Of a stretch of DNA of 64,000 bases, positions 1-8,963 are shown piece after piece. Origin of the DNA: Nitrospinae bacterium bin107 (GTDB taxonomy: Bacteria > UBA8248); assembly GCA_002238965.1 (NCBI GenBank), contig MPNJ01000009.1, positions 81,738-145,737 of the forward strand, written 5' to 3'. Each line of letters opens with the position of its first letter. Positions within the stretch are counted from its first letter, which is position 1. Made by a program: the position numbers and the translations under genes. The notes below the pieces were generated by a model. That model did not search any database, had not been told where the DNA came from, and saw nothing but the letters and a program-made list of their open reading frames with translations.

Positions 1-1133
1 ACAGCCACGAGGTCAGTCCCGCCGAGTTTGTTGCCTCCCAGTTCGTAAGTGACGCGGCCGACTTTTTGGCCGGCCTTGACGGGTGCGGTTATTTCTTTCG
101 GCAACTCTAGTTTCATGGAAATACGTTTTTCTTCACTCCTTCTGACCAATGCCGCGACACTTTCCTTGAGCCGGATGCGCACCATCCTTTTTTGGCCCTT
201 CAGCACCTTGATCTGCTGGGGCTTCGGTTTTTTCGTTTTGCTCAAATTAATCCACCGGTACTGATTAAACCCCCATGCGAGCAGACGTGTGGCCTCTTTG
301 AATCGGCGTCGGGAGTGGCTCGAACCCATCACGACGGCGATAAGTCTTAGATTTTTACGTTTTGCCGTGGCGACGATGCTGAACCCCGCTCTTCGGTGAT
401 AGCCTGTTTTGAGGCCATCCATCCCGCGAAACCGCCCGAGGAGAGTGTTCGTGTTAGTCAGGATGAAGCTCCCGTTGCGGAATGGAGCGTTCTTGGTGGC
501 GCTCCACTTCATGATGAGTGGATACTTTATCAACTCGCGGGCCAGGATGCCTGCATCTCTCGCGCTCATTTGGTTGGTCGGCTTTTTTCCGCCCGGTGGA
601 AGCCCGTTGACGTTCACGAATCGGGTGTTCGACATGCCGAGTTCTTTAGCGCGCTGGTTCATCAAATCGACGAAGGCTTCGGCGTCACCGGCAATGTGTT
701 CCGCCACGGCGTAGGATGAGTCGTTTGCGGAACTGATGATGATGGATTTCATCAAATCTCGCAGGGAAAATTTTTCTCCCTGCTTCAAATACACCTGCTG
801 ACCTCCGATTCGCGAGGCGCGTCTGCTGGTGGTGATGATATCGTCGAGATTGATGATGTTTCTTTTAATCTGTTCCATGGTGATTAACGCCGTCATCATT
901 TTCACGACGGAGGCGGGCTTCGTTGGAAGCCGTTCATTGCGCGCTTTCAGGACTCGCCCTGTATTTGCCTCAATCAACAAGATCGAGCGATAAGGGATGG
1001 CTTTTTTTCGGGAGCGTTTCCGGCGCGCGGAAGCGGAATCTAAGCCGAGCGTAAGAGAAAATGTGAAGAACAGCAACAAGAATGCGATGATGGACAAACG
1101 GAATCGCCGACGGCGGTCCATAGCGAGTAACAT
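1..1133 (-). CDS. D-alanyl-D-alanine carboxypeptidase (PBP5/6 type), 3' end cut off by window edge
   Basis: Penicillin-binding serine peptidase that trims the terminal D-Ala of peptidoglycan stem peptides in the periplasm. The frame is read on the minus strand and stays open to base 1, so the C-terminus is missing. An N-terminal hydrophobic segment (about residues 13-31) serves as signal or anchor. The three active-site motifs are present: SVVK with Ser75 and Lys78, then SAN, then KTG in GLKTGYH. The position after KTG is Tyr instead of the usual Thr/Ser, a minor oddity. A C-terminal beta-rich PBP5-type domain begins before the edge. The start at 1133 follows AAGGAAAG; an ATG four codons later (1121) is an alternative. 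The gene is divergent from dapA. Family assignment is firm; I give no symbol because dacA, dacC and dacD cannot be told apart here. Confidence 0.9.
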   Translation of the reverse strand, partial: MLLAMDRRRRFRLSIIAFLLLFFTFSLTLGLDSASARRKRSRKKAIPYRSILLIEANTGRVLKARNERLPTKPASVVKMMTALITMEQIKRNIINLDDIITTSRRASRIGGQQVYLKQGEKFSLRDLMKSIIISSANDSSYAVAEHIAGDAEAFVDLMNQRAKELGMSNTRFVNVNGLPPGGKKPTNQMSARDAGILARELIKYPLIMKWSATKNAPFRNGSFILTNTNTLLGRFRGMDGLKTGYHRRAGFSIVATAKRKNLRLIAVVMGSSHSRRRFKEATRLLAWGFNQYRWINLSKTKKPKPQQIKVLKGQKRMVRIRLKESVAALVRRSEEKRISMKLELPKEITAPVKAGQKVGRVTYELGGNKLGGTDLVA

Positions 1134-1509
1134 GCGCTTTCCTTATCGTCTTCTGGGCGGGTTCAGGTGGGTTTCATGAAAAGTCCCGGGAATGATAGTT
1201 GCCCCGTTTGACTCCAGCCTATTAAAAACCTTTTCCTGGCGTTTGTCAAAATGGGGTATTTGGGGGGCAATTGAAGATTCGCTCAGATGCACATGTCTTT
1301 GATAATAATGGTGATAACTCAGGACGCGCCATACTCTTCAATTCCATTTCTTGCGTCTGTTCGGTTGCTCTGATAGGATTTGCGCTACCAAAGGGATATG
1401 GATCGAATCCTCGGTTCACAATGGAGATACACGTCAAGCGTGCCCTGTCTGGAAATGGGGTATGACATTCTTTTTTGCCGCATCGGCGGAAGGAGAAGGA
1501 GGTCTTCTC
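1134..1509. other. Intergenic region between divergent dacA-like gene and dapA
   Basis: About 376 bases separating two divergent genes, so promoters for both should lie here. I see AT-richer stretches but no convincing -35/-10 pair. No lysine riboswitch core is visible upstream of dapA. An open frame running from 1351 into dapA is only an upstream extension of that frame and lacks a ribosome binding site. Confidence 0.5.
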
Positions 1510-2403
1510 ATGTTTAAGGGTTCTTATGTCGCGATGGTCACTCCGTTCCGCGACGGAAAGCTCGACGAAGAGGGCATTCGCTCTCTGGTGGAATTTCATG
1601 TTGAAAACGGAACACACGGGATTGTAGCGTGTGGAACCACGGGAGAGTCCGCTACGCTGAGCCATGAAGAGCACGACCGGGTAGTAGAGTTGGTGATCGA
1701 GCAGGTGAACGGAAGAATCCCGGTCATCGCCGGCTCCGGCTCGAACAGCACCGCAGAGGCCGTTCAGCGTACTCAGTACGCTATGCGGGCCGGTGCGGAC
1801 GGTGCGCTCCTGGTGGCGCCTTACTACAACAAGCCTACGCAGGAAGGCCTTTATCAGCATTTCCGGGCAATTGCGGAATCCGCGGACATCCCGATCGTTC
1901 TCTACAACGTGCCGGGCCGTACGGTGGTGCAGATTGCGCCCGACACGGTGGCCCGCCTCTCGGAGATTCCCAACATCGTGGGCATCAAGGAGGCGACCGG
2001 GAATCTGGCGAATTGCTGCGACATCGTATCCCGCGTGCCGGACGATTTCATCGTGCTTTCAGGCGATGATTTCGTCACGCTGCCGATGATGGCGATGGGT
2101 GGCGTGGGCACGATTTCGGTGACGGCGAACGTGGCGCCCGCGGACGTGGCCCGGATGTGTCAGGCGCAACTCGATGGAGATTCCGCCACGGCGAAAGCGC
2201 TGCACTACAAGATGTGGGAACTCAACCACATGATGTTCTGCGAGACGAACCCGATTCCGGCGAAAGCGACCCTGGCGATTATGGGGCGCATTGCGCTGGA
2301 ATACAGATTGCCGCTCTGCGCGCCGTCTGACGCCAACATGAAAAAGCTTGAGACGTTTGCCAGGGAATATGGCCTGGTCGAAGAAGCGGTGGCGGCGTCG
2401 TAA
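1510..2403 (+). CDS. dapA: 4-hydroxy-tetrahydrodipicolinate synthase
   Basis: Cytoplasmic TIM-barrel aldolase that condenses pyruvate with aspartate semialdehyde, the first committed step to diaminopimelate and lysine. The 297-residue length is normal. Key features are visible: the GTTGE motif at residues 42-46, the VLYNVPGRT segment with Tyr132 and the Arg that binds substrate carboxylate, and the Schiff-base Lys160 in GIKEATGN. These distinguish it from the wider N-acetylneuraminate lyase superfamily. The frame is open from 1351, but the start at 1510 follows a near-perfect AGGAGG and matches the family N-terminus (MFKGSYVAMVTPF). It is transcribed alone and ends at a strong bidirectional terminator shared with the amidohydrolase gene on the other strand. 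Confidence 0.95.
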   Translation: MFKGSYVAMVTPFRDGKLDEEGIRSLVEFHVENGTHGIVACGTTGESATLSHEEHDRVVELVIEQVNGRIPVIAGSGSNSTAEAVQRTQYAMRAGADGALLVAPYYNKPTQEGLYQHFRAIAESADIPIVLYNVPGRTVVQIAPDTVARLSEIPNIVGIKEATGNLANCCDIVSRVPDDFIVLSGDDFVTLPMMAMGGVGTISVTANVAPADVARMCQAQLDGDSATAKALHYKMWELNHMMFCETNPIPAKATLAIMGRIALEYRLPLCAPSDANMKKLETFAREYGLVEEAVAAS

Positions 2404-2431
2404 ATTTACCAAGAACGACAGGATCAGAAAG

Positions 2432-2466
2432 AAAAAGCGGGAGTGGTTAAAACTCCCGCTTTTTTT
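2432..2466. terminator. Bidirectional rho-independent terminator
   Basis: Inverted repeat AAAAAGCGGGAGT / ACTCCCGCTTTTTTT with a 7-base loop, A-run on one side and T-run on the other. It sits between the convergent dapA and amidohydrolase genes and can serve both strands. Confidence 0.92.
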
Positions 2467-2478
2467 GTATTTGAACGC

Positions 2479-3357
2479 TTATTCTTCCAGTCCCAACACC
2501 TTGAGAGCGTTTCCGCCGAACCAGAGTCGTTTCACGTCGTCTTTCAGCGGGAACTTGTCGAATTCGGCCAGACTTTCCCTGGGGCTGATCATCGGCCAGT
2601 TCGATGCCCAGAGAATCTTGTTCTTGAGAACCGAGTTCCCGTAGCGAATCAGCGGCTCCCAGCCGGTGTCGGGCGTGGCGATGTATTTGGGCATCGTGCC
2701 GCTGACTTCGATGTAGAGATTGGGGTGTCGCCAGCTCACGGCGATCATCTCCAGTATCCACGGCCAGCCTCCGTGCACCGCCACGATGCGAAGCTCGGGG
2801 AAATCCTTCGCCACCTCGTCCAGGTAGATCGGACGCCCGAAATCAAGCAGATTCGAGCTTGAGAGGTTCATCGACGTGTGGAGCAAAACGGGGATATCCA
2901 ACTCCACGCATTTGGCGTAAACGGGGTAGAACTTCTTGTCGTTTGCATGGAGCCCGAGCTCCCAAGGCCCCATGTTCACGCCCCGGAGGCCGTATTCTTT
3001 CACGTCGCGCTCCAAATCGCGCAGCGCGTCCATGCCGCGAAACGGGTCGCACCCGGCCGTTCCGATGAGGCGCTCCGGATAATCCTTGATGTAATCGTGC
3101 AAAACGTCGGCGGGAAATTTCGTGCCCAAGATCGTCGACATGTCGGACGTCTTGATCACGGCCTTGTCCACCCCTTGTTCATCCAAAAAGGCGACGAACT
3201 CCTCCGGCTTCATATAGCGGTGTTCTTCCTCGTTGCCGAACACCCTTTCCCCATAGTGTCTGGCGTAGTCCGCAAGTCGGCCCGTCGGCTTCAAATACCT
3301 GTCCAGACCCTCGGGAATGGGGCATGAGATTCTGAAATCAATAACGGGTGTAGGCAT
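2479..3357 (-). CDS. Amidohydrolase family protein (amidohydrolase-2 / metal-dependent hydrolase)
   Basis: Predicted cytoplasmic TIM-barrel hydrolase or decarboxylase of the amidohydrolase-2 type (the family of ACMS decarboxylase and related enzymes), 292 residues. The HGGWPW motif and the upstream LHTSMN segment fit two barrel-strand histidine positions; the typical N-terminal HxH is replaced by VIDFRIS, so metal binding may be altered and substrate cannot be named. The start at 3357 (MPTPVIDF) has a GGAG about 9 bases upstream; the ATG at 3384, nine codons earlier, lacks one. It converges on dapA and is divergent from the MFS gene, about 150 bases away, which may carry its substrate, though that is only context. 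Confidence 0.8.
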   Translation of the reverse strand: MPTPVIDFRISCPIPEGLDRYLKPTGRLADYARHYGERVFGNEEEHRYMKPEEFVAFLDEQGVDKAVIKTSDMSTILGTKFPADVLHDYIKDYPERLIGTAGCDPFRGMDALRDLERDVKEYGLRGVNMGPWELGLHANDKKFYPVYAKCVELDIPVLLHTSMNLSSSNLLDFGRPIYLDEVAKDFPELRIVAVHGGWPWILEMIAVSWRHPNLYIEVSGTMPKYIATPDTGWEPLIRYGNSVLKNKILWASNWPMISPRESLAEFDKFPLKDDVKRLWFGGNALKVLGLEE

Positions 3358-3506
3358 CGCTAGGCTCCGTGAAATTGGAATCATATATGGGCGCAGAGTA
3401 CATCAGGATGCTCGTTTTCGGGTAGTCGGGAGATAAAAGCCCGCTCTCTCGCCAGAGGGAGTCGAATCCTTTATCCTCTTTTTCATTCCGGGACCAGAGG
3501 ATTTGT

Positions 3507-4775
3507 ATGAATAAGCATGACGGAACATCAACCCATTGGCTTTGGGCGATTTGCGCGGCACAGGTGCCGATGATGTTCGTCTATGCGAATTATGTGGCGG
3601 CGCTTCCGCTGTTCAAGGCGGAATGGAACCTCACGAACGTGCAGGCCGGTACGATATATACGGCGTTTTATGTGGGCTACATCCTCGCTGCGGCCGTGCT
3701 GGCGACCGCTACGGACTACATGAGCGCGAAAAAGATATATCTGGCCTCGAGCCTTTGGCTGGCGCTCCTGAATTTCATGTTTCCCCTTCTTGCCGATGGT
3801 TTCGTGAGCGCATCGGTGTTTCGCGGCCTCACGGGCGTCGGGCTGGCCGGTACGTATGCGCCTGCGTTGAGGCTGGTGGCGGAGTACGCCCCGGAGGGGA
3901 GGCGTGCTCGCATGGTGGGAATCTATACGTTTTTTTATACCGTGGGCGTCGCCACCTCGATTTATGTGACGGGCGCGCTCGTCGCGAATTTCGAGTGGCG
4001 CACCGCGTTCGCGTTGACCTCTCTGGGACCCGCCGCCGGTTTCCTGGCCATGGTGTTTCTGCTTCCCGCTCTGCCCTCGCCGAGGAGGGATGGAGACGCC
4101 GGGTTTGAACTTCCCAGGCTGCCGGCTCCCGTGTGGGTGCTCATCGGTGTCGTGGGCGCGCACCGGTGGGAGGTATTCGCATTCAGAGGCTGGATAGTCA
4201 CATTCCTGGCGGCGTCCTTGGTGATGACGGGAACGGAAACGCGCGAGAGCGCCTTGCAAGTCGCTTCCTCAGCCGCCGCCATGATCATCGGGCTGAGCGC
4301 GGTTTCGAAGCTCATCGGCGGTTGGTTTGCCGATCGCATCGGCAGGCCGCCCACGATTATCGCGAGCCTTTTTCTAAGCGGCCTCATCTCGGTTTCCATC
4401 GGACTCGCTTTCGGGACGCCATTCGCAATCCTGCAGATTCTATGCCTGATCTGGGTAATCGTGATGCACGTGGACGCCCCCGTGCTGGTGGTGTTGACCA
4501 CGGAACTCACGCCCAGACGCCACCTCGGCTCGGCGCTGGGCATTCAATCGGGTTTGGGTTTTCTGCTTGGTTCTCTTGCGCCCATGGTAGTGGGGATATT
4601 TTTAGATATGAGTAATGATTCGAGTACTGGTGAACTGCCGCTCAATTGGGACTGGGCGTTCATCGGTCCGGGAGTCGCGGCCATCCTGGGAGGGGTCGCC
4701 ACGATTCTTGTTGCCCGGCGCTACATGGGCGGCGAAGTGCCGCAAGAGGACGGAGCAGAGGTTTCACGGCCATGA
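3507..4775 (+). CDS. Major facilitator superfamily transporter
   Basis: Inner-membrane secondary transporter, 422 residues, about 12 hydrophobic helices in two six-helix halves. The PEGRRARMVG loop in the first half and the GGWFADRIGRPP loop in the second half match the MFS motif A repeat. The N-terminus (WLWAICAAQVPMMFVYANYV) runs straight into helix 1. Start ATG 3507 follows AGAGGA. Substrate is not predictable from sequence; neighbours (amidohydrolase upstream divergent, ABC transporter downstream) suggest uptake of an organic acid or related nutrient, which is inference. It ends about 195 bases before the next gene and no terminator is obvious. Confidence 0.88.
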   Translation: MNKHDGTSTHWLWAICAAQVPMMFVYANYVAALPLFKAEWNLTNVQAGTIYTAFYVGYILAAAVLATATDYMSAKKIYLASSLWLALLNFMFPLLADGFVSASVFRGLTGVGLAGTYAPALRLVAEYAPEGRRARMVGIYTFFYTVGVATSIYVTGALVANFEWRTAFALTSLGPAAGFLAMVFLLPALPSPRRDGDAGFELPRLPAPVWVLIGVVGAHRWEVFAFRGWIVTFLAASLVMTGTETRESALQVASSAAAMIIGLSAVSKLIGGWFADRIGRPPTIIASLFLSGLISVSIGLAFGTPFAILQILCLIWVIVMHVDAPVLVVLTTELTPRRHLGSALGIQSGLGFLLGSLAPMVVGIFLDMSNDSSTGELPLNWDWAFIGPGVAAILGGVATILVARRYMGGEVPQEDGAEVSRP

Positions 4776-4970
4776 AAATCCCTGCACGCCCCGGATGGAG
4801 ATTCCATGTGAAGATCTGTGTGCTTGACGATGCGGGCAGTTTTGATATGATTCGTACCACCTTATGAAACGAACATTACATGCTGGCTGTATCTAAACCG
4901 AGTGTATTCTGAAGAGAGGGTTTCTTCGCACTCTTTTGAACTGCTACTTAACGAGCAGAGGAGAATGAAA

Positions 4971-5984
4971 ATGCTGAAAGGAATCATTGCTGGTCTGTTG
5001 GCGGTGGCTTTTCTGAGCGCGCCGGCGTTCGCCGCGGATGAGGCGACCATGCGCGCCGCCAAGAAAGAAGGGAAAGTAACCTGGTATACTTCCATTACTC
5101 TGAACATCGCGCAGGATCTCTGCAACCGTTACAACAAGAAAAAAACGGGTGTTAAGTGCATCGTACATCGTGACGGCTCGGGCAAGCTCTACCGCCGTTA
5201 TCTGCAAGAGCGCAAGGGCGGCATTTACGTCGCAGACGTGATACACACATCGAACCTGGGCCATTTCCTGAACTTAAAAGCCAAGAAAATCATCACGCCC
5301 TACAAGCCTGCCGGAACGGACAACTTCAACGAGAAGTTCGTTACCAAAGACAACTCCTGGACGATCCTTCGCGCAGGCGTTTTGATGCCCTTTTACAACA
5401 CCAAGAAAGTCAGCGAGAAAGACGCGCCCAAGACGTATGCGGATTTCCTCGATCCCAAATGGAAGGGCAAAATAGTTCATTCGCATCCCAGCTACAGCGG
5501 GTTTGTCACGAACGGCATGATCAACATCGTGAACAGATTCGGCTGGGATTATTACAAGAAGATGGCCAAGCAAAAGCCCAAGATCGTGCAATCGGCGGCC
5601 GGGGGCATTCCTCTCGTTGCGCGTGGGGAAGCCTGGCTGGGGGCCGGCACGACCTCGTATTCGCTACTCAAACTGATGCAGAAAGGCGAGCCGCTCAAGC
5701 CCGTCATCCCGCCGACGGGTCTGGCTTTGGTGACCTCGCCGAACGGCGTATTCACGAAGGCCCCGAACCCCAACGCCGCGCGCGTGTTCACTGATTATCT
5801 ATTCAGCCGCGAGGCCATGCAGCTTCTGGCGGATTACTTCCTCTATGTGGGTGATCCCGGCGTGAAGTATCCCAAAGGATTGCCTGCGCTCAAGGACATC
5901 AACCTGATGGCCATCGGCGGAGATGAACTGAAGAAGAAGAACAAGCCGACGCGCAAAATGTTCAAGAAGCTCTTCGGCGTATAA
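4971..5984 (+). CDS. ABC transporter solute-binding protein, ferric-iron/family 1 type
   Basis: Periplasmic binding protein of about 337 residues with a Sec signal peptide ending AFA-ADEA. After cleavage the protein begins with a VTWYTS strand like those of FbpA/FutA-type proteins. The downstream permease with two fused domains and the PotA/FbpC-like ATPase complete a Fe(III)-type importer. Whether it binds iron is not certain: relatives carry thiamine, phosphonates or organic acids. ATG 4971 is favoured because AGGAG ends 7 bases before it; the ATG at 4965 is only one base from the same site. The C-terminus is very lysine-rich (KKKNKPTRKMFKKLFGV). A terminator hairpin follows, which would let the binding protein be made in excess of the membrane parts. 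Confidence 0.88.
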   Translation: MLKGIIAGLLAVAFLSAPAFAADEATMRAAKKEGKVTWYTSITLNIAQDLCNRYNKKKTGVKCIVHRDGSGKLYRRYLQERKGGIYVADVIHTSNLGHFLNLKAKKIITPYKPAGTDNFNEKFVTKDNSWTILRAGVLMPFYNTKKVSEKDAPKTYADFLDPKWKGKIVHSHPSYSGFVTNGMINIVNRFGWDYYKKMAKQKPKIVQSAAGGIPLVARGEAWLGAGTTSYSLLKLMQKGEPLKPVIPPTGLALVTSPNGVFTKAPNPNAARVFTDYLFSREAMQLLADYFLYVGDPGVKYPKGLPALKDINLMAIGGDELKKKNKPTRKMFKKLFGV

Positions 5985-5997
5985 ATCAAGTATGAGC

Positions 5998-6050
5998 GGG
6001 AGCGGTTTCTTGCGTAAAATCGAGGAATCGCTCCCGTTTCATTTTTATTT
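5998..6050 (+). terminator. Terminator or attenuator between binding protein and permease genes
   Basis: Stem CGGGAGCG / CGCTCCCG, extendable to 13 pairs with two G-T pairs, loop about 14 bases, then a T-rich tract. Inside an apparent operon this would reduce transcription into the permease and ATPase genes. Confidence 0.7.
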
Positions 6051-6111
6051 ATAACCGACTGAATTTTTCGAAATCAGCTTAAGTTTAACATTAAAATGGA
6101 AAGATGAGGAT

Positions 6112-7857
6112 ATGACGCAAGATGCTCAACAGCTGCCCGGAACGATATCGGGTGGCGAGCCCTCAGCCACCAAGAAATTCGACTATACCATCATCGTCTG
6201 GGTAGTACTGCTCATCCTACTCATCATCCTGGTGGCGAATCCCATCTTCCAACTCTTCAAGGAAAGTTTCTTTGTTTCCGAGGATGAGGCCGGCGGCTTC
6301 ACTTTCCAGAATTATATCGACGCTTTCGAAACCGATGAATACTACAAGCCGATGTACATCACGATGATGCTTGCCGTCTCCGTGGGCAGCATTTCCCTGG
6401 TGGTGGGAGCCGTGATGGCCTGGGTGGTCAGCCGAACGGACATCCCATTTCCGAATTTAATCAGGAACGGCATCCTGGCCTCTTTCGTGACACCTCCCTT
6501 CCTGGGCGCCATCGCCTGGATATTCCTGGCGGGAAGAAACGAAGGGTGGCTGAATAAATGGATTCGCGGGATATTTCAGTTGAGTGACGAGTTTTATCTG
6601 TTCGATATTTTTACGATGAAGGGCGTCGTTTTCGCCATGTCGCTCTACACGTTCCCCCTCGTCTTTATCGTTGTTTTAGCAGGCCTGAACAATATTTCCT
6701 CGGACGTGGAAGACGCGGCCAACGTAGCGGGCGGCGGCACGTTCAACACCATGTTCAGCATCACTTTGCCTCTGGTGGCGCCTTCTCTGTTCGCGGGTTT
6801 CATTCTGGCGGCGCTTGAGGCCATGATTCTTTTCGGCATCCCGGCCGTATTGGCGATACCGGCGGGCCAGCACACGATGACGACCCAGCTCCGCGCTTTT
6901 ATGGTATCGGAAGACGACCTGCTTGGTTTGGCCTCCGCCTACGCAATGCCCATGCTTATTCTGGCGATAGGGATGGTCTGGACTCGAGGCATTGTATTGG
7001 GCCGCAGGGGTTACGCCACCGTCGGCGGTAAGGGAGGGCAGAGGCGGCCGCAAAAGCTGGGCGTTTGGCGGCTCCCGATATTCGTGCTGTGCATGGTTCC
7101 GCTCGTGTGTGCCATTGTGTTGCCTTCGCTCGCTTTGCTTACCACGTCGTTCATGAAAAACCTGGGCGGCGGATTGGTATGGTCAAACTTCACCTTATGG
7201 AATTATCATTTCATATTGACGAATGATGCGGTGAGGGAATCCATATACAATACGATATTGCTGGCCATCATGGCGGCGACCGGCGCCACTATCGTGGCTG
7301 CGATTTCCGCTTTCATCTCACAGCGCAAGCTCATCAAGGGACATCAATACATGGGGTTCATGGCGACCGCGCCCATCGGGATTCCCGGCATCGTCCTGGC
7401 GGTGGGTCTGTTCGCGGCCTATACAAAACAGCCCTTTGTGCTGTATGGGACGCTGTGGATCATGTTCCTGGCCTATCTCACCAAATACTTGCCCCTTGCG
7501 TATCAGACGGCGAACGCAGGCCTCACGAGCATTCATCCCGAGCTCGAGGAGAGTTGCCGCATCATGGGGGCGAATCGGCTTCAGGTATTCAAGGACGTGA
7601 CGATCCCCTTGTTCAAGACGGCCGTCATCGCGTCATGGATATTGGTGTTCATGCCCTCGCTCAGGGAATTGAGCGCGTCGGTTCTGCTTTGGACGACGAA
7701 CACGAAGGTCATCTCGGTCGTCATCGTCGATTTCTATGAAGAAACGCTGTTGGGTCCCATATCGGCCCTGGGGGTTTTGCTCTTGCTCATCACCTTGGTG
7801 GCGATTGCAGTCGGTTTCCGCGTGGCGGGACGGGACTTCATGCGTTCCGCTGGATAA
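6112..7857 (+). CDS. Iron(III)-type ABC transporter permease, two fused domains
   Basis: Inner-membrane channel of 581 residues made of two homologous permease domains (about residues 25-300 and 325-580), like FbpB/AfuB. Each domain carries an EAA-type loop that contacts the ATPase: EDAANVAGGGT near residue 200 and EESCRIMGANR near residue 478. Long hydrophobic helices are seen throughout. The N-terminus is a short polar tail before helix 1. The start ATG 6112 has a GAGGAT directly upstream with short spacing; I see no better start. It is 16 bases upstream of the ATPase start and is clearly co-transcribed with it. Confidence 0.92.
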   Translation: MTQDAQQLPGTISGGEPSATKKFDYTIIVWVVLLILLIILVANPIFQLFKESFFVSEDEAGGFTFQNYIDAFETDEYYKPMYITMMLAVSVGSISLVVGAVMAWVVSRTDIPFPNLIRNGILASFVTPPFLGAIAWIFLAGRNEGWLNKWIRGIFQLSDEFYLFDIFTMKGVVFAMSLYTFPLVFIVVLAGLNNISSDVEDAANVAGGGTFNTMFSITLPLVAPSLFAGFILAALEAMILFGIPAVLAIPAGQHTMTTQLRAFMVSEDDLLGLASAYAMPMLILAIGMVWTRGIVLGRRGYATVGGKGGQRRPQKLGVWRLPIFVLCMVPLVCAIVLPSLALLTTSFMKNLGGGLVWSNFTLWNYHFILTNDAVRESIYNTILLAIMAATGATIVAAISAFISQRKLIKGHQYMGFMATAPIGIPGIVLAVGLFAAYTKQPFVLYGTLWIMFLAYLTKYLPLAYQTANAGLTSIHPELEESCRIMGANRLQVFKDVTIPLFKTAVIASWILVFMPSLRELSASVLLWTTNTKVISVVIVDFYEETLLGPISALGVLLLLITLVAIAVGFRVAGRDFMRSAG

Positions 7858-7873
7858 AGAAGGGAGATTTACG

Positions 7874-8953
7874 TTGGCTGTTTTAGACTTAAAAGGTCTA
7901 TTGAAGATTTTCGGCACAGACGTTCGGGCGGTGGATGAGATAGACCTGCACATCGAACATGGGGAGTTGATCTCTCTTCTGGGACCATCTGGTTGCGGTA
8001 AGACGACGACGTTGCGCCTCGTGGCCGGTTTCATCGAGCCGAACGGCGGTGAAATCATCATGGATGGGGAGACCGTATCGAACGAAAGCAGTGTCATACC
8101 GCCCGAGCGCCGCAACATGAGTATGATTTTTCAGAGCTACGCAATCTGGCCGCACAAGACGGTGGCCCAAAATGTGGGTTATGGATTGAAATTCCGCGGT
8201 ATTACGGGCGCCGAGGCGGACAAGCGCGTGAAGAGCCTACTTTCCGTCGTGCAAATGGATCATCTGGGCGCCCGGTATCCGGGAGAACTCTCGGGTGGCC
8301 AGCAGCAACGCGTGGCGCTGGCCCGCGCTCTCGTGGTCGAGCCGGCCGTGTTGCTGCTTGATGAGCCGCTCTCGAACCTCGACGCCAACCTGCGCGAGGA
8401 GATGCGCTTCGAGATCAGGCGCCTGCACGATGAATTTAACATAACGAGTATTTATGTGACCCACGATCAGGCCGAGGCTATGGTCACCAGCGACAGAATC
8501 TGCGTCATGAACAGCGGGAAGATCGAGCAAGTGGGCAAGCCGTCTGATATTTACGATATTCCGGCGACGAAGTTCGTCGCCGAATTTGTCGGCGTGACGA
8601 ACTCGATCCCAGGAAAGATCAGTTCTCCGGAACTTTTCGAGGCCGACGACGGCGCAAAATTCATGATGAACCCGGACGGCGGAAAAACGGGAGAGCTCGT
8701 CTCGATACGGCCCCACCGCATTCAGGTACATTCCGAGAATGCCGATGTGGGTGGTTCGGACGCCCAGAACGTGCTCGATGGCGAGGTGACGCGCGGCTAT
8801 TATTTCGGCAGCACGGTGGATTACCTCGTAAAGGTGCCGGGTCTGAATGAACCGCTTCGCGTCATCGGCGATCCGCATGAGTTCTTCGGCGTAGGCAGCA
8901 AGGTCCGGTTGACGATCGAAAAAGCGGCGGTCATTCTCGTGAGCGACAGTTAA
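7874..8953 (+). CDS. ABC transporter ATP-binding protein (FbpC/PotA-like)
   Basis: Cytoplasmic ATPase of the importer, 359 residues. Walker A GPSGCGKTT is at residues 37-45, followed by the signature LSGGQQQR, Walker B LLLDEPLSNLD and the H-loop THDQAEA. The last 100 residues form a TOBE-type regulatory domain (SIRPHRIQVHSEN). The frame is open from 7736 inside the permease gene, but the TTG at 7874 has AGGGAG seven bases upstream, lies just past the permease stop and fits the family N-terminus (xAVLDLKGLLKIFG). The next gene starts 10 bases after the stop, so the dehydrogenase is probably in the same operon. Confidence 0.92.
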   Translation: MAVLDLKGLLKIFGTDVRAVDEIDLHIEHGELISLLGPSGCGKTTTLRLVAGFIEPNGGEIIMDGETVSNESSVIPPERRNMSMIFQSYAIWPHKTVAQNVGYGLKFRGITGAEADKRVKSLLSVVQMDHLGARYPGELSGGQQQRVALARALVVEPAVLLLDEPLSNLDANLREEMRFEIRRLHDEFNITSIYVTHDQAEAMVTSDRICVMNSGKIEQVGKPSDIYDIPATKFVAEFVGVTNSIPGKISSPELFEADDGAKFMMNPDGGKTGELVSIRPHRIQVHSENADVGGSDAQNVLDGEVTRGYYFGSTVDYLVKVPGLNEPLRVIGDPHEFFGVGSKVRLTIEKAAVILVSDS

Positions 8954-8963
8954 AGACTCATCG

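Noticed and set aside
1134..1509. Lysine riboswitch upstream of dapA
   Set aside because: None of the conserved core of the lysine aptamer is visible.
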